Below are positions 49,501-60,869 of a stretch of DNA of 64,000 nt, piece by piece. The number at the start of each line of letters is the position of its first letter. The first letter of the stretch is position 1. Source of the DNA: Apricaphanius iberus (taxonomy: Eukaryota > Chordata > Actinopteri > Cyprinodontiformes > Aphaniidae); assembly GCA_028564705.1 (NCBI GenBank), contig JAPXFQ010002919.1, positions 1,674,001 to 1,738,000 on the forward strand. Reading direction: 5' to 3'. The notes under the pieces were generated by a model. That model ran no database searches and was not told the origin of the DNA. It saw nothing but the letters and a program-made list of their open reading frames with translations. The translations under genes were made by a program, and so were the position numbers.

Positions 49501-52500
49501 GTTTGGTTACAGGATGGACTGATACACTTTATAAAACAAATGGTATCATGAGGAAAGAACACTACTCTTTGTATTCTTTTTTTATGCTTTCTCTAATTAT
49601 TCTGTTATTTAATAAATACTAATTTGTGTAACCCTGACCTAAAACAGAACAAACATTCATTTGATATAATGACAGACTGACAAAAATGTGACAAAAATGC
49701 TTATGTCCTTCTATTTGGTACAAGTAAATGTCTTGTTTAAACGTTATTTTAATGGTCTTAAAAAAAAAGAACAGGATGACCATAAAAAGTCATAAAACCA
49801 ACATATTTTGATGTCAGACATTAGAAGAGTAGCCATCAGAACAAACCTGTACTAGGCTTTAAGAAAACTGTTGACATCTAATGAGGCTCTTAGTCGTTTA
49901 AAGAAATTCTTCCCTGCATAATAAAAAATATTAATTTGAATATGACATTTCAGATCTTATGTAAGAAATTCTGTGAGATAATAAATTACTCCCACCCTCA
50001 TTTTCACAGCACTACCAACTGGAGTTTATCACCTACAGCTCCACTCAGATACAGTTTACAGCTGCTCACACGTTGCTTGGGTTGAAAAAAACAAACCTGG
50101 TTTCCAATTATGAGTTTATATATTTATCATTCTGCAAATGGGAACAAATACATTAGTGCAGCAAGAGTGCATACTAATAAGTATAGAATTGTAAAAGAAC
50201 AAGAAGGTAGAAATGAAGCGCTTTCATTCTTTATTCATTGCCATAATTAGGAATATAAATATGATTCAAAATTGTTATATTTTTAAAGGAATAACTGGGC
50301 CAACCCATAAATAAAGATTATAACAAAAATGAGCTTCTCTGATTCCAAATGTTACCTTAGAGTTGCCAATTCTCTTCATTTCTCTAAATGACATGCAAAT
50401 AAACTGTACGTTTCAGTTCTCTGTTATGTGAATACCAGCTTTGTCAATAGAACAAGGTTCCAGTCCAGAGCAACTTTAACAGAAACTCAAACATCTGCTC
50501 CAAACACTGGACAGCCAACGACATGTTAAATGGCATGTCCTCAACAAGTTTGGCCTGAGCAAGGAGACTAAAAGTTGGGGCTGGTTAACTCTTTCAATCC
50601 CCCTGAACTCCCTTTCAGCTAAATTAAGACATCAGTGGACATCTTTATGTAGACTGTGTTTCACCTTTTAAAACAATATCTTAATGTTGTTTAGATAGAA
50701 GTGCCTTCCATCTAAACAAGCCATGTCCAAACTTTCTGTCAAGAGGACCAAAAATGTCAAGTTGATAGTATTCAGAAGAGCGCGAAACATTTGTTTTATT
50801 TTTCAATCAGGACCGTGTGATGCGTTTTATTTATTTGTTTTGTAAACTGAACACAATATTTTTATGAGTCAAGAAAAGTTTTCAGATTTTATTAGAAAAT
50901 GAGCTAATGAAATTATTGTATATACAAAGCCATTTTAAAAAGAAAACAACATATGACGTGATAATTACTGAAGTATTTTCACCAAGAAAAGCAGGATGTT
51001 GAGCTTTATTATGCTTGAAAAGAAAAATTCAAAACTCCATTGTATCAAAGTTCTAATTCAATGGATTCAATGTTCCAACTAATATAGTCTATCTGGAGGC
51101 TAAATAGCTATATCTTTAAAAAGGATATATTTTGACGTTACTAGATTTTAGAATAGATTTGGGGTTTAACTTTTCTGCACAAATAAAGAAGTGAACAGAA
51201 GAATAAAAAGGTTTATTTTTGCTGTGTTCAGCAGAGATTCACATGGTTAAAGGATAAACATGATTGATAACCTTTAGGTGCATTAATGATGAAATATGAC
51301 CTTGTCCACCAGCAGGTGTCGGCTTTAAATAGAACAAATCAATAAAGAAATTAAACTAACATTTTTCAACAACAAATATGATATAAACTAGAAAACAGAA
51401 GAATGTCACATTTTACAGCACATTTGATTCATTGCTTCTCTCAGAGCTTTTCTTCCACCAGATTTCAGCACTTTTTCCACTTTCACAAAATGTGCTGATG
51501 CAGTTTACCTTCAGGTTGTGTCTGTATGCAGCATCTAGCACAGCTGGCACCAAATCCTCAGCGGGTTCCCCATTGTCATCAGCAAGGCCAGGAGGATACC
51601 AAGACAGCACCAGAACCCCTGGAAAAAAATAAACTTGTCAGTCTGGAAGACTGTCTGTGTTTCAGTCTTTATGTTTTCACACTTCTCATCATTTGTTAGT
51701 CACTGTATTTATATTAACAAACATGCATTTATCATCCGAAAGTGTCTTGTTTCATTTCAGGGCTTTGACTGCTGACATATTTCAAAGCATAATGCAAAAT
51801 CCTTAATTGATGCTGGCTGAAAAAGGACGTTGCAGGGTCTTGCAAGAGCATTAATACCTTAACATTTTCCAAATCTTTCCCAAGTACAACCATATTACAG
51901 TCATATTCAATAAATTTGAAAGTTGTTGAAAAGCTCCCTTATGCTCTTTTACTTAATTCACTCAGTGAAACACATGATATAAATCAATTACACACTGAAG
52001 ATGTTTTCAAGACAAGAGTATTAATCAGAGAAGCAGCCAGGAGACTTAACGGAAACAGTGGAGAAACTGCAGAGGTTCTAAGCTCGGTTTGGGGAATCTG
52101 CTGACAGAAGAACTATTAGTCAAGCCCTCCACACATCTGGCCTTGGATATGAGAGTGTCAAGAAAAAAACCTATGTGAAGGAAAGCTACAGGTAAGAAAA
52201 GCCTGTAAAAAAGACTCTATTTTTTTAGCCTTTAATAAAAAACAATGGGCACTGGGGTGGGTGAAAAAGGTGCAAAACACTTTTTTGTTAAAAGGAAAGG
52301 TGAAAAATATGTTTAAATTTGTTCTGATCATAGATATGAGTAACTTTGTGTTGCCCTAGCCTATAAAACCCTAACAATACAATTTGAAGTTGTAACAAGA
52401 CCTATTGTTTTCGCAAAGCACTGTACATCAGCCACATTGATTATTGGCACCAGAGAGGAACTGGCACACCAGATATGCAAATAAAAATCCATTCAAGTCA

Positions 52501-55500
52501 TTGCAGTACAACACTCCCTCATATCTATGTGTATAAATACACAATGTGGCTATCCCTATTCATTTTTGCCCATGACATAGATGTGACAGAAAATCAGTTA
52601 TCAGCTCAAATGGAAGTGTCCACAGTTTGGGTGGTTATGTGTCTAATTAATTGGATTGTTTTAATAAAGCATGAACGGCCAGCCCTCCCTTAGTCCATCT
52701 GTTAAAGTGATGAGCTTTCAGAGGATTGTAAGGCCTGCTCATCAGTCCGGATGGTGTACAATAACCCAGTGAGCCACGGGACAGAAACATGAGGGCCTGT
52801 CACGTGTAGCCTTCACACGAGTCTGTTACTCGACACCCTGCAGTAGACCTTTAGAGACGGGGATGCTTTGGGAAATGCAACAGCATGTCCACATTTATAA
52901 TTTATGATGCTTTTCAAGAAGTACTCCAAGTTCACAATCGGAGACACTGGATCCGTCTGATAATTTAATACTTTGTATCGTTTTACTGTTGGTTCTGCTG
53001 ATGACGATGGATTCTTAACACGCTTTTTGTTACAAGCAAGGCTGCTTACAGTGCCCTGCAAAGATATTCAGTCATTGAATGTCACATTTTGTCAAATCAC
53101 AGCTACAAACCTCAGTTCATTGGGTTTTAATGTGACAAACTGTTATGTGAAACATGGTACACAACTGTTACATCGAAGGAACGGGATCCATGGTTTAATT
53201 TTAGTTTTTTTCACTAAATTAAATCTGAAATGTGTGGCATGCATTTATATTTTGCCCCCTCAGTCAAATTTGTTTAATCTTTTAGGATTTGTCTCAAGTT
53301 CTGCCCTAGATTCCATTGGATTTAGGCCTGAAGTTTGACTGTCACAATCTAAGACAGAACTATGCTTTGGATCCAAACCACTGGTTGTTAGCTTTAAGGG
53401 GAGGTGGCACGTTCTTCTCAGGCAGACAGAGCAATTTTGTGGAACAGTACAGCTTTAGTATTACCGCAAATTAATCTGTAAGTTCAACAAATGATATATT
53501 ATATGCCATCTCGATCAAGCCCAGCATGTGGAGCGCGGCTGCCGGTGGCCTCTAGTCTCCGAGCTCACTGCATTGCGTGTTCGGCCTGGTCTCAGGCTGA
53601 GCTGGAACGCTACAGAGGGGAATTGGGGGAATCCATAAATACCGCCCCCTGCTGCATCAGCAGGCCCAGTTTGAGGAGCTGTTGTCCCACGTAGGTCAAA
53701 GCATCGCCTGCCGAGACACCAACTATAATGCTGATGGCTCACTTGGCTCACTTCTTGGCAGAGAGAGCTGTACCTTTGGCAGCCACAATGGCTCTTTTAA
53801 GAGCCACCAACAAACCTCTTAAGAACTTTCCTGTCTAAATAGTTTAACCACTTTATAATGGGGGTTTCTTAAAATCCTGCCTCTGTATAGAAAACAGCTG
53901 GTGTAGCTCGGGGTTATTATCCTCAGTGTTTATCAGCATTTCCTCCATCATGCTGATGCTTTGACTCCATGTCAGTCACAGCATCACTGACATTACAGTA
54001 CTGTAGCATCTTCTTTTTCCAAGAAAGCCTCCCACAATTGGGAAAGATAACTAGGTATACACTACTTTCCACCGGTGATAGCTGATTTCTGTTGTCGACA
54101 TTCTGCTTTTGTGCTTGGGGAAAGAGTGAGGGAGGGCTTTGGAGAGATGTGGGCGTTAATCAAAAAGTAGGGGCGTTGCTGGGAGGTGAGGGCGTACCTA
54201 GGATGAATCTGTCATTCAGCACTCAAAATGGCGGCCGCAAGAGTTTCAAAGGTTACTCAAACATACATAAATTACCCTAAGAAACAGTTTAGACATTTTT
54301 TTTATGGAGGTAATGACCTAAGAATGCGATGAAAAGCTTTACAAAAGTGGATTTTACATGCTAACCCCCAGAGCTGTTGCTCTGCTAGAAGGCCAAACTC
54401 AATGTTAACACTTTAAAGTGACTAACAGGATTTCTTCTGGATAGTCCTGTTTTTCATGGGGTTTTTTTTTTCCCATCACAGCTTAAAAGAAAGCATAAAA
54501 AGTATAATTCTTCTACTATATTTTTAGAGTCAGACTGTTATCAGATTTAAAAATCCATTGGAGGATGAAACTTGTTCTTGCCTGCTTGTACCAGGGGATA
54601 AAAACAGAGCTGCAGAATTTTGTGCCAGCTGTGGGCGATTTGAGATTTTCCAACTTTGTTTTACAACCCAATCCACGTTTAAACTGCTCCACAGCTTTAT
54701 CCCTGACCTTTCTGGTGTCTTCATGTTGTGTGTTTTGATCGTTACTCGCTAATGTTCTCCACGAAAAAAAAAAAAAAACTGTCTTCATGAAGAGTTAAGT
54801 TTATGCTGATATTACAGTTACACCAAGATGGATTCAATTTAATGTCACATTTGTGATTCATTCTATAAAAAAAAACAAATACTAATAAAATATATTCACG
54901 TTTTCAGTCAAAATATGACAAAATCCTGAAACGGTAACAAAGTGTAAATCCATGAGGATGGCAAGCGCAGTAGCAGCTATTCTATGGGGGCTGAGAGTTT
55001 AGGGAGCTGTCCGGTCAGCTGTGGTGCTGAACATGTTCATCTTCCCACCAGATTTATCAACCTTCACTGAGAAACCAAACTCAGCTGTTTTTACTCCAAA
55101 ACTAACCAGAGAAGCATCTCAGAGCTCCATACCTGCTGCAGAGGCTCCGATTTGCTCCATGTGGGACTCCAACACGTCCGGATCACGGGAGCTGTAGGGA
55201 TTCAGCTCCGGGTAGAAACTGGAGGCGATGTCCTCGGGCGGCATGTGTCTTCCTCTCGGGTAGCTGGATGCGACCTTGGAGTCCCAGTGTGGGACCAGGA
55301 TGTGGTCCCAGTGGATGTACTTCCCGTCCATGTGAGGGCTGCCGTACCAAGTGTAATAAAATATATGAACGTCATAGAATATGGTCCCCTCGGGGCCGGA
55401 GTTGGACAGAGCAGCTTTCGTGTTGCCCCCGGGCGGACGGGCTTGAACCGGGGACGCGGTGGTTTCTCGGGACATCCTCCCTCCCAAGATCGGCAGGAGC

Positions 55501-55628
55501 TCCAAGCCGGGAGCCAGATCCGAGAATCCGTCAGTCGGCTTCAGGGTCCTCAGTCCCATCAAAGTCCCAAAGATGAATAGGGTGAAAAGAAACAGGGCAA
55601 CGCATGCCTTCCTTCGGAGCCTTGCCAT
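37550..55628 (-). CDS. maneal: maneal, endo-alpha-1,2-mannosidase-like protein (complete CDS, 4 exons)
   Basis: Minus-strand exons 55628-55133, 51618-51509, 40938-40862 and 38186-37550 total 1320 nt (439 aa; human MANEAL 457 aa). The start ACCATGG is chosen by context and by homology (MARLRRKACVALF). It is a GH99-family type II membrane protein: short basic cytosolic tail, membrane anchor at residues 8-26, variable stem, then the catalytic barrel with FYYTWYGSP, IHWDHILVPHWD, YPRGRH, VLVLSWYPPG and SVGPGYIDSSIRPWN. The glutamates of NEWHEG (E388, E391), which in MANEA are the catalytic pair, are present. The C-terminus KEKQQWLM is typical of MANEAL rather than MANEA. Related MANEA trims glucosylated mannose from N-glycans in the Golgi; activity of MANEAL itself is not well established. 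Introns 3.5, 10.6 and 2.7 kb. Confidence 0.95.
38462..39388. mobile_element. hAT-like element in maneal intron 3
   Basis: The left end CAATGTTGGGAGTAATGC and the complement of the right end, CAGTGTTGAGCAAGTTAC (from 39388 inward), are imperfect inverted repeats of a widespread fish hAT family. The middle is occupied by a retroposon. Confidence 0.55.
38655..39150 (+). mobile_element. retroposon (SINE or LINE 3' tail) nested in the hAT copy
   Basis: Contains GATCTGCCGGAGATTTCTTC, CCTGTTAAAGGTGAGTTTTT and the terminal motif TTGGCGCTATTTAAATAAAA followed by GTGAACTGAATTAATA. This 3' end is shared by many fish non-LTR retroposons. The hAT halves lie on both sides. Confidence 0.55.
39400..40370 (-). 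mobile_element. Tc1-like transposase remnant
   Basis: The minus strand encodes VPYWSEVFFSGESKLITSFG and KFPKSVMI, equivalent to the catalytic W-S-D-E-S block and the VKFPKSVMVWG motif of Tc1 transposases, with shifts and stops. The catalytic aspartate in the DES motif reads as glycine (SGES), so the copy is dead. Confidence 0.65.
41061..41957 (+). mobile_element. 5'-truncated L2-type LINE with 14-bp target-site duplication
   Basis: The 14-mer TAGGCCTAATAGTA occurs at 41061-41074 and again at 41944-41957, bracketing 869 bases. The insert encodes KTELMVFSPG, LGVKMDSDFIF, HAFITTCLDYC and, in a shifted frame, HITPVLASPHWLPVHFR. It ends with AGCGCTATATAAATAAAG and a (TTGGC)n-type tail. Frameshifts make it inactive; clean duplications suggest moderate age. 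Antisense within maneal intron 2, directly upstream of exon 3. Confidence 0.85.
42620..43170 (+). mobile_element. Tc1-like remnant, degenerate
   Basis: TTTAGGAGAAATTTAAAGCAGG, CTCACAGAGAACTGTTCCATT and GCGCAACTGCAAATCTGTCA follow the order of the DNA-binding region of the Tc1 family also seen at 12903-14345 and 51840-52430. Frames are broken. Confidence 0.5.
43643..43678 (+). repeat. long G homopolymer runs (19 and 16 G)
   Basis: Two G runs separated by one T, within the retroposon 3' region. Could form a G-quadruplex; length is also prone to sequencing error. Confidence 0.7.
44194..44652 (-). CDS. ORF of unknown function inside the retroposon (152 aa)
   Basis: Uninterrupted from ATG to TAA. 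The sequence is cysteine-rich with VPMDYCGGSWVSHFDHRDTR, a hydrophobic stretch TIGFMITGYLLISAWQVF that could be a membrane segment, and HGCCNAQTLAIFEHGLVCC. It matches no family I can name; it could also be the untranslated part of a LINE that stays open by chance. No reverse transcriptase, endonuclease or gag-knuckle motif is visible. The start could instead be the internal Met before DYCGG. Confidence 0.35.
   Translation of the reverse strand: MSVCCYGASFCILLQNNQRWIWTSDGLVSKFFPPEKVIRECRPVPMDYCGGSWVSHFDHRDTRNIWTIGFMITGYLLISAWQVFPRYCKFIAFKAEIGRLPGSGKLHGCCNAQTLAIFEHGLVCCRVGKQFGEVFSRLEWNGFGKETPSDGL
44860..47340. other. maneal intron 2, central part
   Basis: No exon seen. A Tc1-type terminus (ATTGTAACATAATCTGGAAA, AAGGGGTAGAAGTACTTTGT) lies at about 46104-46155. 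A GC-richer stretch at 46830-47140 has an open frame without recognisable motif. Confidence 0.4.
47868..48378 (+). mobile_element. LINE fragment with REL endonuclease (R4/Dong/Rex6 type), decayed
   Basis: Encodes SYQWLERAGLQDTTEAI, YHTRQDPRFRLCKES with a C...C...H...C knuckle (SETIQHITAGCKML), then KILWDFQIQTDRMVMANQ, the restriction-enzyme-like endonuclease of this LINE group. The expected PDIV reads LDIV and the expected IDVAIP reads VYAAIP, so catalytic residues are lost. AT repeats sit at both edges. Confidence 0.75.
48374..48395. repeat. (AT)n microsatellite
   Basis: Alternating AT tract directly after the REL-endonuclease LINE fragment, probably its 3' tail. Confidence 0.8.
48400..51500. 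other. maneal intron 2, distal part
   Basis: No exon or clear repeat recognised up to the exon 2 donor at 51508. Confidence 0.4.
51840..52430 (+). mobile_element. Tc1-like remnant in maneal intron 1
   Basis: GTATTAATCAGAGAAGCAGC, GGAGACTTAACGGAAACAGT, AGAACTATTAGTCAAGCCCT and the terminus TTCGCAAAGCACTGTACA match the family of 12903-14345. The transposase frame is interrupted. Confidence 0.65.
53052..53340 (+). mobile_element. Tc1-like terminal fragment
   Basis: CAGTGCCCTGCAAAGATATTC at the left and TCACATTTTGTCAAATCACA following it are a Tc1 end of the same group. The right end is not preserved. Confidence 0.5.
53480..53820. other. GC-rich block ending in a histone-type stem-loop
   Basis: Composition changes sharply from the AT-rich intron. 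Open frames on both strands show no recognised motif. GGCTCTTTTAAGAGCC at 53790-53805 followed by ACCAAC fits the histone mRNA 3' stem-loop consensus, but no histone coding sequence precedes it. Confidence 0.35.
53820..55118. other. maneal intron 1, proximal part
   Basis: No exon or named repeat recognised. A patch at 54100-54250 is GC-richer and may be transposon-derived. Confidence 0.4.
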
Positions 55629-55639
55629 GGTTGGTAAGG

Positions 55640-56060
55640 GTTGCATGGGATGAAAACGGCGCAAATAAACCTGTATCCAGTTGAAGCTCAGCACATAATC
55701 TGAAAACAACTCTCTGTAAGTGTCTCAATAAAGATTCAGCTGAACTATGCATGACTGCAGTCCGAACGCAGCGGACAGCCTGGCGCAGTTGTTTGGGAGG
55801 CATTTAACTTTCTTTTCCTTCCTTTCTCTGTCATTTTGCTGAGCTGCATCAGAAATGTCAGAATAATGCGATTATAATAAGAAGAGGGGGGGGGGGGGGT
55901 CCTCAACCTACGAAAATAGACAGCGCTGCTGTTTTCCCTCAGTCTGAGCTCCAGGAGCAGCTCCATCCCCTAGCATCCAACACCATGACCGGTGTCCCAT
56001 AGCAGCAGCGATGCTCCACACTGGCTGGTTTTAGTACAGTTTCTATTTTGGACGCAAAAG
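55640..56060 (-). promoter_or_regulatory. maneal: probable maneal 5' UTR and promoter
   Basis: The sequence directly upstream of the maneal start is mixed-composition, TATA-less and free of transposon ends, with a G12 run at 55886-55898. Exact start site not determined. Confidence 0.3.
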
Positions 56061-57270
56061 AGGCGGGGTCTGTCTCGTCATCGTTTAGCCAGCGTCAGCA
56101 TTTAAAGACAAGAAGGAAACAAACGTCAGTGCATAAACTTTTAAAAGTATATGCAGTTGCTAAACAACCTGTCTTTTTGAGTCACGTCTTTTTGTTTTCA
56201 CACAAATAAATAAAATGTACAACTCTCGTCTTAAACTGTAGGCTCGTTCACTGCCATTTAGTGGTCATTTGATGGAACTAGCGCCCTCTCGTGTAGCAGT
56301 TATGAATAAAAAATAACGCAGAGATGGAAAAATGTTGGCCTATGCATAGATTCAACCAGACAGATATGCAAACTTAGCAGCTCCGTGGGCGCTAAGCCAC
56401 TTAAAGTGTGGCTCTCCGATAGGAGGAGCGATATCGGCTGTAATTGAGCAAAACAGGAAGTGTTTCATTTGATTATTAAAATGTCATCAGTAAATAGGAC
56501 TGTAGAGTTTTTTTTCTGAGTAAAATGTTTCACTGCAACGGTAAAAAAAAGTATCTTCCCTCATTTTTATTATCTAATAATGATCAATCTAACAATAATA
56601 ATCATCTAAACTGCGAAATATTTTGTGATAATGGCTATGGTAATTTTATAATAGAGGCATATTTAAACATGGAAAATATTCTGTTGTGATATTTAGTAAC
56701 TAAAAGTAGTTGGAAGGTCCCCAAATCAAATGTCTCAACAAGACATAGGCTTATTACTGAGTGGTTTTTATTGTGCTTTTTGTTTTTTGTAAAATGAGAA
56801 TGTTTCTTGAGAGGTACTGCATGGAGAAATAGCATTAATAATTGTATAAACTGATACAATAAAGTGCCTCCTATCACTTTATGTCGGCTTGCTGGCTTGG
56901 ATTTAGCTGTGCAGTCCAGAAAGCTTTGGATCATGGCCAGGACATTAGACAGAGTGCTTTAGTCCAAATAAGACTAGTAAAGGCTTTCATTTCTTACTGC
57001 ATATATCATCTATGTTAAATGACTTCTCAGATAATAGAGTGAATGAAAAGAAAAGCATAATTAAAAACAACAGCAGGCATATAATGTTTCTTTTATTGCA
57101 GTGTGACTAAAAGCTGTTATTGTAGTTTTTTTTTTTTTTATTAGTGCTCATGTTGAAACAAATAATTTCAGGAAAGAAATAGGATTCGTGAACTATTGGG
57201 CCATTAGTAGCAAAAGAACTGGCATCATATTTTCCACTTAGGAATGAAAGCAATATGTCTCATTTAAAGT
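56060..57270. other. intergenic, no gene seen
   Basis: AT-rich; open frames lack motifs and no repeat family was recognised. Confidence 0.4.
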
Positions 57271-57279
57271 TTACTTGAA

Positions 57280-57500
57280 GCAATGTAGTGGACTCGTGGA
57301 GCAATGCTCTTTGGACACAGTGGATTAAAAATGAACTACGTGTTACACCTTTATATGGTATTTTCACAGGACATCAGCCTGAACACACCACACCCGTTAT
57401 AAAACTAAATACCAGACGAATTGTGGAAGAAAACCTGCTAAATGTTGCAAAAGACTCTTCAACCTATTCAGCACAGCTGAATCAGGGCAGAACTATCACT
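57280..57500 (+). mobile_element. Tc1-like transposase remnant
   Basis: CATCAGCCTGAACACACCAC and GTGGAAGAAAACCTGCTAAA plus TTGCAAAAGACT follow the order of the catalytic-domain region of the window's main Tc1 family. Frames are broken. Confidence 0.5.
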
Positions 57501-57879
57501 CATAAAAAGAAAACGGTGTCCAATAGTAGCACCCTACCAAGTTTTTTTTTTTTATCGATGACTGACCTGTGCTATTTATTATTCATCATGCTTTTTTCAC
57601 AGTGTAAGTACTGTAAGAAATTTAAAAAATATATATATGTGCATCACTAGCCAATTCAGAAGTTGATATCTATATACAACAATTTAAATTAGCTGAATTT
57701 CAGATCCAGAAATATTCTACAATCTGGTTGTCTGGCTTCTGTGCAACATGAAACCAAATACTAGAAATATTTACATTTCCTTCGAAAATAATATGTGAAT
57801 GCTGTTAGCTGAATGTTTTCGCTGAAAACTGCTACATAAACTCCTGATGATCTATTACCGTAATACACAATCTATGCGC

Positions 57880-58620
57880 AAAGGTAATCTTATAAGAGAG
57901 CTAATGTCGGCAGCTTTGACTGCCTATTTTCATGTATGAGCTCCCTTGCCCGCGGTTCCTGAGTAGGGAATTCAACATGAGACACGGACAGGTGCTTGTG
58001 AACTGTTGTCAAAAACGTAAGACAAGATGCAAAGGCGGACTGAGCGCTAGGTTGTGAGGTGCTACTTGGGGGCTACCCTAGCTAGAATCCTTAACCGGGT
58101 TAGCCCTCAATTGTTAACCTTTGCACCCCAGCACCTCACCTTCCAAGGCACCTTCGTTTTCATTTATTGCTGACAGTGAGATTCCAGCTGCCGGGTAAAA
58201 CTTCGGCCAAAGTGGAGACCTGTGTTTTCTCCGTTTTCAGTCTCTGCGTGTGGACGGATGAAAACAGAGTTTTAAGTGCCGTAACGTCACTATCGGCGAC
58301 AAAAAATGCTCCAACATCACTTGTGCGCATACTTGCCGACCCCCTTCGATTTTCTGGGAGAGTCATCAAATTTCAGTGATCCTCCCGAAAATCTCCCAGA
58401 ACCACCATTCTCCCGAATTTCTCCCGATATCTGACGGCATTGCATATAATGTGGGCTACACTCCCTGTTTCTTATATGAGAGGGATTCAGAATATAACAT
58501 GTTCCATTTGCATTTTGCCAAGGAATGTGTTATGGGGAAGAGTTTCCTCATTCCGGACATGAAAGTCCTTCGCCTGTTGGCGAAATTCGCCATTTTTAAT
58601 CCAAAATAGGTCACAGTCAG
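57880..58620. mobile_element. hAT-like element remnants
   Basis: CATACTTGCCGACCCCCTTCG and repeated CTCCCGAAAATCTCCCAGAA / TTCTCCCGAATTTCTCCCG phrases at 58328-58430 are the end of a known type of fish hAT element. The preceding GC-richer part has no recognisable frame. Confidence 0.45.
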
Positions 58621-58789
58621 CTGTAATTAGTGACGCACGCCGCCGCAGACAGCCTCAAATTTACAGCATCAAAATCAACAGACTCAATGCTGCGCTGCGA
58701 CCAATGTAAGAAAAAAAACTTTCTCACCCTCCTAACATAGAGACTCCTATGAGTTTTTAGAATGATTAATGAGCGACTATTCGTAAATG

Positions 58790-59392
58790 TTCAGTGCTGT
58801 TGAGCAGGGGCGTATCCAGGAAGTGAATAAAGAGGGGGTAAAACAGCCCAGGTTGGGTCTGGGACTGTAGCACCAAAATAAAAGGAGAGTTGTTCTTCTA
58901 GTGGGGACCCAATCTGAGGTATTCACATTTTAAAGTTTTTCATCTGTTAAAAGGACATTTAAAGTCCTTTTATTTTGCCAAGTTTTATGTGGCAATGTAG
59001 TCTCAAACTCTGCTTGCTTTTCAAACCAATTAAGTGACTGGCGAAAAACAAAATCACAAAAAACATTTTAACTTTTCACAAAAGTTTTTCACAAAAAAGT
59101 GGATGGACTATTTCGTTTTTTAACTTGCGCTATTGTTGATGACTGTTATTTTGTCAAATAAATGAATATATACTGTAAATGGGTTTAGTTTTTGGGTCAA
59201 ATGTTGGATTTGGAGTTCTCTGGTTTTTTTTAGAAATAAAATGCAAATGCTTGATCATTTTGTTGCCACAAAATTTTCATTATGCAGGATTTGTTTTGGT
59301 TGTTTAAAAACTTAAAAAACAAATATCAGATTAATTGATCATTAAGTGCTAGATTAATCGATTACAAAAGAATCGATAGCTGCAGCCCTAAC
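58790..59392. mobile_element. hAT-like element remnants
   Basis: Starts GCAGGGGCGTATCCAGGAAG, and the right edge is AGAATCGATAGCTGCAGCCCTA, the complement of TAGGGCTGCAGCTATCGATT, a common fish hAT terminus. No coding capacity. Confidence 0.45.
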
Positions 59393-59529
59393 TGAGATTA
59401 TTTTTTTATAGACCAAATATTTATTTTTCACCATAATTTGCTAATTAAAAAAAAGTTGCACCATGTGATTTTTCTGTATGAACGGATTCTAGACTCTTAA
59501 TTAAATGAAAGAGATTCCTTTAAGTTTCT

Positions 59530-60720
59530 GAATACGTCTTTCAGGGGTGTCATGATTTTCCAAATCCTGGATTCGATTTTCGGGTCACAGTTGGATTCTT
59601 GATTTTTCTTTTATTAAATCGCAGACCTCTATGGTATTTTTTTGACTAGTCTAGTCTACTATCATTGGTTTTATTAATTTTGTACAACAAATCTAATTTC
59701 AAAAGATGGACTATATATAAGTGATGCAATTGGTAGCGCATCTCACCTCATAGCTAGAAGGTCCTGGGTTCGATTCGTGTGTTTGTCCTGGGTTCAATTC
59801 CTGTGTTTGTTCCTCCGCATCATCTGCTCCCACACCCTGGGTGGGGTTGGCGAAAGGACCTTTCTGTGTGGAGTTTGCATGCTCTCCCGTGTTCCCTTGA
59901 GTAGCTAATGTGAGCTACTCCCACAGAAACATGCACCAGTTTTGGGCTGTACTGGCTGACTGGGGGTACCTGAGGGTTTGGGGAGGAACTGGCTGGAAAA
60001 ACGTGATCCTTCCACGTGCTACGTCCAGCTGGGGAAATCACACCCCTTTGGGTGAAGGGCCTGCTCACTCCTCAAATCATGAAGGAGGCTTGACCTCAGT
60101 GAAGGGCCCTCCTGGAGTTGGCAGAGGGAGAGCATTGCCCAGGACTGTTCTTAGATAGGAACACTGGGTGAAAAACAATGGGAAAAGAAAACCGTGGGGT
60201 AAAACCAACATTAAAAGAAAATTCCATATTTCTTACATGATGCATCACATTACACACTAATGGTCAAATTAAATAATTTATTTACAATACAAGTGCAACA
60301 ATATTGTTCACTCAAGTTGAACAATATTCATATCAAGGCTCAAGTCATAGCAAAAAATTATAAATACATTTTAAAAATGAGTAGTCAGAGCATGGCTCCC
60401 ATCTAATGGCTCTTTAAGTTATTGCAGCGTGCAAAAAAATAAAGGAGACACGGCAGCCAACAGTGGTCTTCTTGTTTACAACACGAATGTCGACTCAACT
60501 CAACAGGAACACAAAATATTTACACAGGTTATTTGAGAGTAGCAGGAGCGACTTAGCTTTTGTTCTTCATCTGTCCCAGATATGGTTTAACTGTAGCTTA
60601 CCTAATAGCTACAATCTGGTGTCAGCTAATGTGCTCTGTTCATGGGGGATGCTCTTATTGTGATACAGCTGTTAATAATGTCACCAGGTGTTGTTCTGAG
60701 TTGTAAGAGAACTGGGGAGT
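59530..60720. mobile_element. hAT-like element, copy 2, split by a SINE
   Basis: CAGGGGTGTCATGATTTTCC at the left, then blocks shared with 32765-33420 (TATAAGTGATGCAAT; GGTCAAATT; CTTGTTTACAACACGAATGTCG; ATTTGAGAGTAG). The match is interrupted at about 59733 and resumes near 60240. Confidence 0.55.
59733..60190 (+). mobile_element. tRNA-derived SINE with conserved V-type core
   Basis: The head TGGTAGCGCATCTCACCTCA and B-box-like GGTCCTGGGTTCGATTCGT are tRNA-like. The core CTTTCTGTGTGGAGTTTGCA followed by TGCTCTCCC is the deeply conserved central domain of V-SINE-type elements. A second GGGTTCAATTCC shows an internal duplication of the B-box region. Confidence 0.7.
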
Positions 60721-60869
60721 TACTTGTTAGGAAAAATGCAATGCGTGGTTCCTTGTGGTAAGGAAATTAAGCAGTTTTGTTGTAAACAGATGGTGGTAAG
60801 TGGGAGAACTTGTACAATTGGTGGCTGACTAAATACTATTTTGTCCAACTGTGTGTTGACTGTAAATGC

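Noticed and set aside
53515..53751. Histone or other gene in the GC-rich block preceding the stem-loop
   Set aside because: Neither strand encodes a recognisable histone tail or core; only the stem-loop resembles a histone gene.
55152..55580. Plus-strand open frames opposite maneal exon 1
   Set aside because: GC-rich shadow frames of the maneal N-terminal exon; no motif of their own.
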